Source: ARS21 sp964615505 (GTDB lineage: Archaea; Nanobdellota; Nanobdellia; UBA10117; ARS21). Taken from it: a DNA stretch of 18,606 nucleotides. Position 1 is the first letter of the stretch, and every line of letters starts with the position of its first letter. Location: contig CAZTOR010000004.1 in assembly GCA_964615505.1 (NCBI GenBank), positions 1-18,606 of the forward strand, read 5' to 3'. Position numbers and translations under genes: made by a program. The notes beneath the pieces were generated by a model. It had not been told where the DNA came from. It worked only from the letters and a program-made list of their open reading frames with translations, and did no database searches. This document shows, piece by piece, positions 1 to 6,815 of this stretch.

Positions 1-35
1 AATTTTGATTTCATTTGTTAAATGTAAACTATAAC

Positions 36-43
36 TTTATAAA
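36..43 (+). promoter_or_regulatory. TATA box of the Fur-family gene
   Basis: TTTATAAA is centred about 29 bases before the ATG at 69. Archaeal transcription starts about 25 bases past the TATA centre, so the transcript would begin at or just before that ATG. The palindromic operator at 46-66 fills the space between this box and the predicted start site. Confidence 0.65.
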
Positions 44-45
44 CA

Positions 46-66
46 TATTGATAATTATTATCAATA
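46..66 (+). promoter_or_regulatory. Fur box, probable autoregulatory operator
   Basis: TATTGATAAT-T-ATTATCAATA is a perfect 10-base inverted repeat around a single central base. Its core at 49-63 matches the classical 7-1-7 Fur consensus TGATAATNATTATCA at every position, and does not match the PerR or Zur variants. It lies between the TATA box and the start codon of the adjacent Fur-family gene. A bound repressor there would block transcription initiation, so negative autoregulation by metal-loaded Fur is the natural reading. The site is seen directly; the regulation is inferred. Confidence 0.85.
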
Positions 67-68
67 AG

Positions 69-422
69 ATGGAAAGAATGACTAAACAAAAGAAAATTAT
101 GTATTCGTCATTAAAAAATTTTGATAATTTTTTTGATGTTAAAGATTTTCATAATTACGTTAATAAATCCATGGACATAGGTATTGCTACAGCTTACAGA
201 TTTTTATCAGATTTAGAAAATAAAGGAGAAATACATTGGTATTTATGTGAAGGAAGAAAAATATACTCAAAAAATAAAAATAATCATATTCACTTTATTT
301 GTGAAAAATGTAATTTAAGAAAACATGTTAAATTGGATAAAATTGACTTTGTTTCAAATTTTAAAAATAAAGTATGCCATTTTCAATTAGATATGTACGG
401 AAAATGCGATAAATGCAGTTAA
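69..422 (+). CDS. fur: Fur-family metal-responsive transcriptional regulator
   Basis: Members of this family bind Fe2+ or another metal and repress metal-uptake genes. From the ATG at 69 the protein has 117 residues, slightly short for the family (about 130-150). The N-terminal half is a winged helix with the recognition-helix signature IATAYRFLSDLENKGEI (residues 39-55; family pattern aTVYRtL..Le..G). The C-terminal half has the metal/dimer region: H73-I-H75-F-I-C78-x2-C81 and a terminal YGxC113-x2-C116, the usual structural zinc pair of CxxC motifs. The first His of the family HHxH motif is replaced by Asn72. An upstream in-frame ATG at 15 would place the TATA box and operator inside the gene, so 69 (or the ATG at 78) is preferred. 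The canonical Fur box just upstream points to Fur rather than PerR, Zur or Nur. The metal itself cannot be fixed from sequence. Confidence 0.88.
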   Translation: MERMTKQKKIMYSSLKNFDNFFDVKDFHNYVNKSMDIGIATAYRFLSDLENKGEIHWYLCEGRKIYSKNKNNHIHFICEKCNLRKHVKLDKIDFVSNFKNKVCHFQLDMYGKCDKCS

Positions 423-451
423 TAGCACCATTGTTTTCTTCACAATAAATA

Positions 452-461
452 GATTTAAATT
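452..461 (+). promoter_or_regulatory. Putative TATA box of the CBS-domain gene
   Basis: The segment contains TTTAAAT, centred about 26 bases before the ATG at 483. This is the same spacing as at other genes here and is consistent with a leaderless transcript. The match is TATA-like rather than exact. Confidence 0.45.
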
Positions 462-482
462 AAGTAGACTAATTTCTTTTAT

Positions 483-1013
483 ATGGTTTCAGGGATTAGG
501 GCAATCGACATAATGAGTCACAAATTAGTTACTGCTAATCAGAATATGACTATTTTTGAAGCTGCTAAATTAATGAATAAGCACAGAATTGGAGGTTTAC
601 CTGTTTGTGAGGGAGAAAAATTAATTGGTTTATTAACAGAACGAGATATAATGATGAGAGTAATTGCAGTAGATAAACATCCTTCAAAAGTAACGGTTAA
701 ACAAGTTATGAATTCACCGGTTAAAGCTTACGGTGAAAAATTTGAAGACATAACTTCTTTGGCACATAAATTAAATGATCATGATATTTCCAGAGTTCCA
801 ATATTAGATAATGGGAAATTAGTTGGAATAGTTACAAATAAAGACATCTTGGAACATGCACCGCATCTTCTTGAAAACTTTTTAGAAAGAGCTCGTATGG
901 CTTCAAAAGGTCGTCCAGAACATGCTGCCGCATTTGGAATTTGTGAAAGATGTAATCTTTCCGGACATTTACATTACACACTTAATGGATTTATGTGTGA
1001 TGAATGTTTATAA
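483..1013 (+). CDS. CBS-domain pair protein with C-terminal zinc ribbon
   Basis: The 176-residue protein has two CBS motifs forming a Bateman module (about residues 8-66 and 72-130). Hallmarks are HRIGGLPVCEGEKLIGLLTERDI in the first and the equivalent DISRVPILDNGKLVGIVTNKDI region in the second. Bateman modules usually bind adenine nucleotides or S-adenosylmethionine and act as energy or ligand sensors. A short linker leads to a C-terminal zinc ribbon with C154-x2-C157 and C172-x2-C175. CBS-pair plus zinc-ribbon proteins are common in archaea, but the ligand and the target are unknown. No enzymatic domain is attached, so it probably regulates a partner. It has its own TATA-like element and its stop codon overlaps the end of the convergent DUF63 gene. 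Confidence 0.88.
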   Translation: MVSGIRAIDIMSHKLVTANQNMTIFEAAKLMNKHRIGGLPVCEGEKLIGLLTERDIMMRVIAVDKHPSKVTVKQVMNSPVKAYGEKFEDITSLAHKLNDHDISRVPILDNGKLVGIVTNKDILEHAPHLLENFLERARMASKGRPEHAAAFGICERCNLSGHLHYTLNGFMCDECL

Positions 1014-1751
1014 AACTGTAATTAAATTTCTCAATCCTTGAGCAAGCCCCAATACAAATATTGCAATTAATATTAATTTTGATAAATTATTTTTTTCTTT
1101 GTTAAGATAATAAATTATTGGAATAATTACCATTAATTTTGCAGGAATAAATGCTAAGGGAGTCCCAAAAATTTCAATTATTGTTCGTGGAATTACGTGC
1201 TTCTCAAATCCGCCAAAAAATAATAAAATAAAACTTGTATTTATTGCATCAAAAAGTTGAGAAATTAGTGCATATTTAGAGATATTACTGAATTTTAAAT
1301 GTTGAGTCAAACGAAATATTATTTTTGTTGATATAATCATCAATATTAAGACAAATATAAAGTAAGAATTTATTGAAAAATTAAGTCCATATACTATAAA
1401 AAAGGCAATTAGCGATACAATTCCGATTTCTTTTAATTTTCCAAACAATATCCCGATTAAAAATAATGAAGAAACAGTTAGATATAATCCCGGACTAACT
1501 GTAAAAAACACCTTATTTATTATTCCTTTATCAACATAACTCCTTATTAGAGATCCTAATAGAATATATGGAATCAGATTTAATACAAATTTATTATCTA
1601 CTTCAACTTTTTTTTGCATAATAAAATAATTAAATAAATATATGCCTAGAAAAGCTATAACTCCATAAGCAACAGTATTAACTAAATTATACTCATATAC
1701 TGAATTAAATGGAGCAGCGAAATATTTATTTATGAAATTTAGAAGTGCCAT
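1008..1751 (-). CDS. DUF63 family archaeal integral membrane protein
   Basis: The 247-residue protein is strongly hydrophobic with about seven predicted transmembrane segments. It matches my knowledge of archaeal family DUF63: an N-terminal EYNLVNTVAYG motif, IPYILLGSLIRSYVDKGI, a VSPGLYLTVS stretch, LFDAINTSFILLFFGGFEKH followed by IPRTIIEIFGTP, and a C-terminal GLAQGLRNLI. These conserved polar and charged residues within membrane segments suggest a lipid- or cofactor-related role, but no function is established. Its ATG lies 13 bases inside the end of the preceding coiled-coil gene, so the two are probably translationally coupled. Its stop codon sits against the stop of the convergent CBS gene in TTATAA. 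Confidence 0.85.
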   Translation of the reverse strand: MALLNFINKYFAAPFNSVYEYNLVNTVAYGVIAFLGIYLFNYFIMQKKVEVDNKFVLNLIPYILLGSLIRSYVDKGIINKVFFTVSPGLYLTVSSLFLIGILFGKLKEIGIVSLIAFFIVYGLNFSINSYFIFVLILMIISTKIIFRLTQHLKFSNISKYALISQLFDAINTSFILLFFGGFEKHVIPRTIIEIFGTPLAFIPAKLMVIIPIIYYLNKEKNNLSKLILIAIFVLGLAQGLRNLITVL

Positions 1752-2173
1752 CCTTCGTCCTCATTTGAGTGTGTTGTTGTAGCACTAGTTGGTTGTTGAG
1801 CGGGTTGTGGTGTTTGTTGTTGATTGGATTGATATGGATTAAATTGGGGTTGTTGTGCTTGTATTTTATTTTCAGGAGCAGTATTTTGGTTTTTTTCTAA
1901 AGAACTTACTCTTTGAGAAAGCCCGTCTAAACTTGATTTCATAGATTCAACTTTAGAAACTAAAAGATTCAAAGTAGATTGAATTGAGTTCAATTGGGAA
2001 TCATTAACAGGCTCAGGGCTACGAGTTGTTGACATTAACGAATCTGGCTGTTGAATCGGATTTTCGTCAAAAGATGGTCCAGGCACAGATGAAGTTCTTG
2101 CACCTAATGATTCTCCAAATTCAGGAAAATCATCTTTCTTCTTCAACGGATTTAATTTATCAAAAATAGCCAT
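1739..2173 (-). CDS. Uncharacterised P/Q-rich coiled-coil protein
   Basis: I do not recognise this 144-residue protein. It begins MAIFDKLNPLKKKDDFPEFG, followed by a Ser/Pro-rich stretch. A coiled coil spans about residues 60-93 (NSIQSTLNLLVSKVESMKSS and onward, with heptad-spaced L/V/I/M). The tail is rich in Gln, Pro, Asn and Thr and ends in an acidic-aromatic EDEGWHF. There is no signal peptide or membrane segment, so it looks cytosolic and partly disordered. A longer reading from an ATG at 2191 would begin only a few bases past the TATA box, so 2173, about 27 bases from that box, is chosen. The 13-base overlap with the DUF63 gene suggests joint expression and perhaps a soluble partner for that membrane protein, which is inference. 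Confidence 0.72.
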   Translation of the reverse strand: MAIFDKLNPLKKKDDFPEFGESLGARTSSVPGPSFDENPIQQPDSLMSTTRSPEPVNDSQLNSIQSTLNLLVSKVESMKSSLDGLSQRVSSLEKNQNTAPENKIQAQQPQFNPYQSNQQQTPQPAQQPTSATTTHSNEDEGWHF

Positions 2174-2194
2174 TATATAATTGACCTTCACGAA

Positions 2195-2204
2195 CTTATA
2201 TATT
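2195..2204 (-). promoter_or_regulatory. TATA box for the coiled-coil/DUF63 pair
   Basis: On the minus strand this reads AATATATAAG, centred about 27 bases before the ATG at 2173. The spacing supports a leaderless transcript and the shorter of the two possible starts. It lies in the divergent promoter region shared with the gene at 2251. Confidence 0.6.
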
Positions 2205-2221
2205 TTTTGTAAGAAGAAAGA

Positions 2222-2231
2222 TATTAATAAT
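2222..2231 (+). promoter_or_regulatory. Putative TATA-like element of the 2251-5974 operon
   Basis: The AT-only stretch TATTAATAAT is centred about 25 bases before the ATG at 2251. This fits the leaderless spacing seen elsewhere here. The motif is weak, and the AT-rich element near 2195-2204 could also fire in this direction and would give a leader of about 20 bases. Confidence 0.35.
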
Positions 2232-2250
2232 ATTGAATGGATTTATGAAT

Positions 2251-3684
2251 ATGGATAAGAATAAGCCTGTACTCGGTAAATCTATCATAAAAAAAGAAAT
2301 TCATTATGAAAATTTCCAAGAAGGGATAGAAAAGTTCTATTTCACAATTGTAGATATAATTGAAGATATGGGTTATGAAATAAATAAAACAGAAGATCAA
2401 TTTTTGACTTCACCAGGTTCTGCCCAATGGGAAGTTTTCGAAAAAAGAAAATCCATACAACAAGATAAAGCATCTCAATATTTGGCAAATATTGGTAGAA
2501 TGACAAAAGATATGATGGTTCTCTATCGCGAGCTAAAAATTCAAGATGAACGATTGGGATTTTATAAAGAATCAGACAAAGGGAGCGATTCTGCAGAATT
2601 ATCGTTAAAATCATTATGGATTGATTTAGTTGAAGGAGGATCAAAAAATCCCAGTTCAGTATTAGGATTAGCTCAACAAGTAGGATTTGTTACTTTACCT
2701 GATTTATTTTTTAGATTGAATCCAAAAAAGGTTGATGAAGTTGATAAACAGGTAAATAAGGTAGAGACAAATACTCAAGTAAAGAATGTTTTAAAACGAA
2801 AATTAACTCAATATGTTCAATGGAGAGAAAGAACTTATCAGGAGCTAATTACTCGTCGTCATTTTAATATTAAATATCTTGCTCAACATTTTGATGTGAT
2901 TAAGATGTATCTTGAATGGGTAAAGCCTTATGTAAAAAATGTTAAGAATCTAACTCAAAAAGTAGATAAATCAAAAAATTATCAATTATTACAGACTTCT
3001 GAAAGCTCAATTTCAGATATAGAAATTGTTGCAAAGGCAAAAAATATTGATGCTGTAACTGAATATAAATATGTTTTTCCAGTAATTATGGTCAAATTTC
3101 ATCATCGTACTCGTCCGGTGATGGCTTATCAAGGTCAAGAATATAGTAAAGGTGCAATTCAACTTGGTCGAATTGAATGTGATATAGAAGGATATTCAGT
3201 TACACAAGAAGAGTATGAAAAATATTTGTCAAAAAAGGAAGGCGAAGTATTGGAGATATTAGCTTCAGTGGATGAATCAATGAGAGCTTTTTTGAGCGAT
3301 TCAAAATCAAAAGAAGACTTTGAAGCATATCTTTCTGAAGCAAGAGGTAAAGAAGATGAAACTGTAAAAATTAATAAAAAAACTAGTATTTTTGATATTT
3401 TTAAAATTAAACTTCCGAAAAGATCTAAATCAAAAAGGAGTAAAAAAGAGTTTAATAACTTTATTAATGATTATAGAAAATCTGACAATAAATCAAAAAA
3501 GGACGTATCTAAATCAACACTTTCTAAATTAAGAAAGAAACACAAATTATCTGTTTCTGATGCTAAGAAAGAATCAAAACACTATGAAAAAGACCGTAAT
3601 TTAGCAAAAAATGAGGCTGAAAGCGGAGTTGATGGATTAATCACAGTATTAAAGATAAAATACGGAATGATTAGAAATGAATAA
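2251..3684 (+). CDS. Uncharacterised 477-residue charged helical protein, first gene of the TIM-barrel operon
   Basis: I do not recognise this protein. The N-terminal about 370 residues look like a folded, mostly helical domain rich in aromatic residues. It includes a distinctive segment around residues 270-305 with YVFPVIMVKFHHRTRPVMAY, then a predicted strand-rich part (GAIQLGRIECDIEGYSVTQE). The region from about residue 370 to 450 is extremely Lys/Ser-rich (KLPKRSKSKRSKKEFN and similar) and likely disordered and basic, compatible with nucleic-acid or membrane binding. There is no signal peptide or membrane segment. The frame is open from a TTG at 2233; ATG codons at 2245 and 2251 are better candidates, and 2251 fits the TATA spacing. 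The next gene starts 8 bases before its stop, indicating translational coupling. Confidence 0.75.
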   Translation: MDKNKPVLGKSIIKKEIHYENFQEGIEKFYFTIVDIIEDMGYEINKTEDQFLTSPGSAQWEVFEKRKSIQQDKASQYLANIGRMTKDMMVLYRELKIQDERLGFYKESDKGSDSAELSLKSLWIDLVEGGSKNPSSVLGLAQQVGFVTLPDLFFRLNPKKVDEVDKQVNKVETNTQVKNVLKRKLTQYVQWRERTYQELITRRHFNIKYLAQHFDVIKMYLEWVKPYVKNVKNLTQKVDKSKNYQLLQTSESSISDIEIVAKAKNIDAVTEYKYVFPVIMVKFHHRTRPVMAYQGQEYSKGAIQLGRIECDIEGYSVTQEEYEKYLSKKEGEVLEILASVDESMRAFLSDSKSKEDFEAYLSEARGKEDETVKINKKTSIFDIFKIKLPKRSKSKRSKKEFNNFINDYRKSDNKSKKDVSKSTLSKLRKKHKLSVSDAKKESKHYEKDRNLAKNEAESGVDGLITVLKIKYGMIRNE

Positions 3685-4132
3685 TTTTCTAGAATTAAAG
3701 AAAGGATTAATGTTACTTGATCCATTTATACGACTTAAACGTTTGAAAGAAATATTATTACATGTAAAGTCTGAACAATATCGTAAAGAATTAATTGAAA
3801 TTGCACGAATAACTATTAATCAATTAAATCAACTCCGTGAAGGCGAAGTTCGTTCAACTTTAGATAATAAATTATCACAAGATAATGAAAAGGAGACTTC
3901 TGTTGAAAATATTAAAAGAACAATTGAAGAAATTGCGGAAGAAGAAAACACTTTAACAAAAAGGGAAGAGGGACAAAATATATCTCCTGAGTCACCAAAT
4001 AAAAAAAATATTGATGGATTTTATGGAAAAAATGAATCAGAAGATCTAACTAACTTTTACAAATCCGAAGAGCTAAACAGTTTTTATGAGCCTCTCGAAG
4101 AGGATAAAAAGGATAAACGTTTTTATTTCTAA
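3677..4132 (+). CDS. Uncharacterised 151-residue protein with an acidic tail of repeated FY motifs
   Basis: I do not recognise this protein. Residues 1-60 form predicted amphipathic helices (LKKGLMLLDPFIRLKRLKEI and onward), and residues 60-100 are a highly acidic helical or coiled segment. The C-terminal 40 residues are disordered and acidic, with four Phe-Tyr pairs: DGFYG, TNFYK, NSFYE and the terminal KRFYF. Such repeated aromatic pairs in an acidic tail resemble short linear binding motifs. The ATG lies 8 bases inside the upstream gene, and its stop codon abuts the ATG of the TIM-barrel gene with no gap. It is therefore almost certainly co-translated with both neighbours, and a small adaptor joining their products is plausible. 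Confidence 0.72.
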   Translation: MNNFLELKKGLMLLDPFIRLKRLKEILLHVKSEQYRKELIEIARITINQLNQLREGEVRSTLDNKLSQDNEKETSVENIKRTIEEIAEEENTLTKREEGQNISPESPNKKNIDGFYGKNESEDLTNFYKSEELNSFYEPLEEDKKDKRFYF

Positions 4133-5974
4133 ATGGGCTCTAATTGTCACGATCACGAACATAGCAAAATTCCAGGTTATTGGCATTCAATGGATAAAAA
4201 TCCTGGAACTTATTCCGGAGATAAATTTACTGCTGGAAAGTTATCTATTTCTACGCCGCCGTTTAAGAATCAGCTAGATAGTATAAGATCGAGAATTATG
4301 CAAGGTGCCACGAATGTAGAATTGGGTTTTATTGGTACAGGTAAAGGAACTGCCCAAAATTTAACTCCTGGAACATTAGGTGTACCTGAACGTCAAGCCA
4401 TTAAAGAAATCGCTAAAATAAATGATGTAGGAATTAGTTCAGTTCATACCGCTATGAGTGTTGAAGGATTAGCAGGTTATTCTCAAAATCAATTCAATGA
4501 AAATAAAAGAATTAGCGATATAGAGGAAGTTAAAAGAACTATTGATTTTGCTTCAGATGTTACAGATGGTGGAGCAATTGTAGTGCATACTGGTGAATTC
4601 CCTTACAGTATTAAACGGGAGCACGGTAAAGAACCATTTAAAACTAAAGAAGGAAAAGAAATTAAAATTGAAGAACCGCACGGTAATATTGAAGAGAATT
4701 GGCCAGTTCTTTTTGTAGATCAATATGATGGAAATATTTCTGCTGCGATAAGACCAACATTTAAGTCCTTTATTTATGACGGTGATGATAGAAAACAAAT
4801 TGATATAACTTATTTTGAAGAAAGGGCAAAAAAAAATCTTGAAAATAAAGACCCCCAACACATTAAAGAATATAGTCAATATATTGGTCGTAATCCCACT
4901 GATGAAGAATATTCTAAAACTTTTGGAAACAAATATTGGTTAGCCAATAAACATCTTATCGATACAAGTTCTTACGAAGAAAAGGCAAGATTTGTATCAC
5001 ATAAATCTAGTGTTAATGAATTAAAAAATAATATTAATTCTCTAACTGAAGATGTTGAAGCTAGAATAAAAATTCGTGAAAAGATTCCTGAAAATAAATT
5101 TATACCTCACGATGTTTCTAAAGTTAAGATTGATGAACAAAATTTGAAAATTGAAAAAATGAAGGAGAGACTAGAAATTGAAAAATTACATCTAAAAAAT
5201 TATGATTTGTCTATTGCTGAAAAAAATAAGAAAATGTTTAATCTTATCACTATTGATGAATATGGTAAGAAAAAGACTTCCGAATCAATCTCAGAATTAG
5301 CAATGCATGCAAAAAAAATGACTAAAGATAAAAAATTAAAAAATCCCTTATTTGTAGCTCCGGAGAACTTATGGGACGGTAAATATGGAGCACATCCTGA
5401 AGATTTGAGAAATATAATTAAAGATGCTAGAAAACAATTTATCAAAGATGCAGTTTCAAAAGATAAATTATCTAAGCGTGATGCTGAAAAAGCTGCAAAA
5501 GATCATATCAAAGCAACATTTGATATTGGGCATGCAAATATTTGGCGTAAGTATTTTGGAGGATCTGAAAATGAATTTAAACAGTGGCTAGGTAGTGAAA
5601 TAAATAAATTAACAAAAGAAGGAATAATTGGTCATGTTCATGTTTCAGATAATTTTGGATATAATGATGAGCATTTACCTCCAGGATATGGAAATGCACC
5701 TATTAAAGAGTTTATGACACATTTAGAAAAAGGAAAGTATGAGGGTGAAATTATTATAGAACCCGGACATCATGATTATATAGCATATACTCAAGGTATG
5801 GCTCATTTGGGAACTCCAATATATAGATTACATAACCAGAGTAGTACTTGGACTGATGTTCAAGGTTCTTATTTTGGAAGAACACATATTCCGGGATATA
5901 TAACTCCGGATTATTTACCTAGTGCAGGCGGTGCAAGACAACCATTTACTTGGTCAGAACTTCCATTAGAGTGA
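4133..5974 (+). CDS. Endonuclease IV / sugar isomerase-like TIM-barrel protein with large coiled-coil insertion
   Basis: The 613-residue protein has the AP_endonuc_2 (xylose isomerase-like) TIM-barrel fold. It is more than twice the length of a typical barrel of this family (about 280). Metal-site motifs appear in order: SSVH105, IVVH152-TGEF, APE411-NLW, FD464-IGH467, HVH503-VSD506, ND512-EH514 and IIIE543-PGHHD. These line up with all nine ligands of the trinuclear zinc site of endonuclease IV, so a metal-dependent hydrolase or nuclease role is possible. The family also contains sugar isomerases and epimerases, and HLPPGYG resembles those. Between H152 and E411 lies an extra region of roughly 220 residues, rich in Lys/Glu, with a coiled coil at about 290-365. 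The first 40 residues (Cys/His-rich start) and last 45 are extra extensions. It starts directly after the preceding stop. Confidence 0.8.
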   Translation: MGSNCHDHEHSKIPGYWHSMDKNPGTYSGDKFTAGKLSISTPPFKNQLDSIRSRIMQGATNVELGFIGTGKGTAQNLTPGTLGVPERQAIKEIAKINDVGISSVHTAMSVEGLAGYSQNQFNENKRISDIEEVKRTIDFASDVTDGGAIVVHTGEFPYSIKREHGKEPFKTKEGKEIKIEEPHGNIEENWPVLFVDQYDGNISAAIRPTFKSFIYDGDDRKQIDITYFEERAKKNLENKDPQHIKEYSQYIGRNPTDEEYSKTFGNKYWLANKHLIDTSSYEEKARFVSHKSSVNELKNNINSLTEDVEARIKIREKIPENKFIPHDVSKVKIDEQNLKIEKMKERLEIEKLHLKNYDLSIAEKNKKMFNLITIDEYGKKKTSESISELAMHAKKMTKDKKLKNPLFVAPENLWDGKYGAHPEDLRNIIKDARKQFIKDAVSKDKLSKRDAEKAAKDHIKATFDIGHANIWRKYFGGSENEFKQWLGSEINKLTKEGIIGHVHVSDNFGYNDEHLPPGYGNAPIKEFMTHLEKGKYEGEIIIEPGHHDYIAYTQGMAHLGTPIYRLHNQSSTWTDVQGSYFGRTHIPGYITPDYLPSAGGARQPFTWSELPLE

Positions 5975-5983
5975 GCCAAAACT

Positions 5984-5992
5984 ATTTATATT
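5984..5992 (+). promoter_or_regulatory. TATA box of the first nucleotidyltransferase-HEPN gene
   Basis: ATTTATATT lies about 24 bases before the ATG at 6012, beginning only 10 bases after the stop of the TIM-barrel gene. It suggests separate, leaderless transcription of the downstream gene and supports ATG 6012 over the in-frame TTG at 6006. Confidence 0.55.
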
Positions 5993-6011
5993 CTGAACTG
6001 AATAATTGTTT

Positions 6012-6815
6012 ATGCGATTCAGAGTAAAGAAACGTAAGACTAATTTTGAATCAAAGTATCCAAAACAAGATCGCGATTTAGCAAAGAAATTTAGCAAATT
6101 AATTTATAATGAATTGGGCGATTTTATTAGCGCAGTTATACTCTTTGGTTCAGCAGCAAAAGGCACTTCTAGAAAAGATAGCGATGTTGATATTTTAATA
6201 ATAATTGATGATGTTCATATTGATTTGAATCAGGAAATTGTTGAAACTTATCGTATCTTAATCCAAAAAGCTGTGGAAAAAGTTGATGCTAAACGACTTC
6301 ATGTTCAATCACTTAAACTTTCTGCATTTTGGGAATATACTAGGGCAGGAGATCCTGTAGCAATAAATATTCTCAGAGACGGAATTGCATTCATTGACAG
6401 AGGTTTCTTTGAACCTCTTCAAATATTACTATTGAATGGAAGAATTAGACCATCTCAAGAAGCAACACAATCTTATGTTAATATGGCTTATTCTAGCTTA
6501 AATCGAAGTAAATCAAATATAGATACTGCAATAGTTGATTTATATTGGGCATGTATCGATTCAGCGCATGCAGCATTAATGAGTCGTGGCGAGGTCCCAG
6601 TTTCCCCTTCTCAAGTAGCAACTGAATTAGATGAAAAATTAGTAAAAAATAAATTATTGGAAAAAAGATATGTCGATATAATGAGTCACATGTATGAATT
6701 ATCAAAAAAAATATTAAAAAGAGAAGTATCTAATCTTTCTGGAAAAGAATATGATAAATATCTAAAATATACTGATACCTTTGTCAGTCGAATGACTAAA
6801 ATAATAAAGTCTTAA
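6012..6815 (+). CDS. Nucleotidyltransferase fused to a HEPN-like domain (267 residues)
   Basis: Residues about 20-110 form a minimal nucleotidyltransferase (Pol beta fold): VILFG46-S47-AAKGTSRKDSD58-V-D60-ILII shows the GS motif and the paired metal-binding aspartates. Proteins with this domain transfer NMP groups to proteins, RNA or small molecules. Residues about 155-265 are an all-helical HEPN-like domain (YSSLNRSKSNIDTAIVDLYW, then AHAALMSRGE). In bacterial MNT-HEPN toxin-antitoxin pairs these domains are separate proteins, and the transferase AMPylates a Tyr next to the HEPN catalytic His. Here they are one chain. A possible R219-x6-H226-x-Y228 motif exists, but the paralogue at 7469-9277 does not conserve it, so RNase activity is doubtful. 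Its stop overlaps that of the convergent 6812-7378 gene. Confidence 0.8.
   Translation: MRFRVKKRKTNFESKYPKQDRDLAKKFSKLIYNELGDFISAVILFGSAAKGTSRKDSDVDILIIIDDVHIDLNQEIVETYRILIQKAVEKVDAKRLHVQSLKLSAFWEYTRAGDPVAINILRDGIAFIDRGFFEPLQILLLNGRIRPSQEATQSYVNMAYSSLNRSKSNIDTAIVDLYWACIDSAHAALMSRGEVPVSPSQVATELDEKLVKNKLLEKRYVDIMSHMYELSKKILKREVSNLSGKEYDKYLKYTDTFVSRMTKIIKS

Noticed and set aside
15..68. In-frame N-terminal extension of the Fur-family protein starting at ATG 15.
   Set aside because: It would place the TATA box and palindromic operator inside the coding region, and the extra residues (Ile/Asn-rich) do not resemble the family.
4086..4277. 63-residue open frame spanning the junction of the 151-residue and TIM-barrel genes.
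   Set aside because: It lies in another frame over two well-supported genes and its sequence looks like random AT-rich translation.
6663..6695. R219-x6-H226-x-Y228 as a catalytic HEPN RNase motif.
   Set aside because: The paralogue has Lys, Lys and His at the three aligned positions, so the motif is not conserved between the two proteins and may be coincidental. It is kept only as a possibility.
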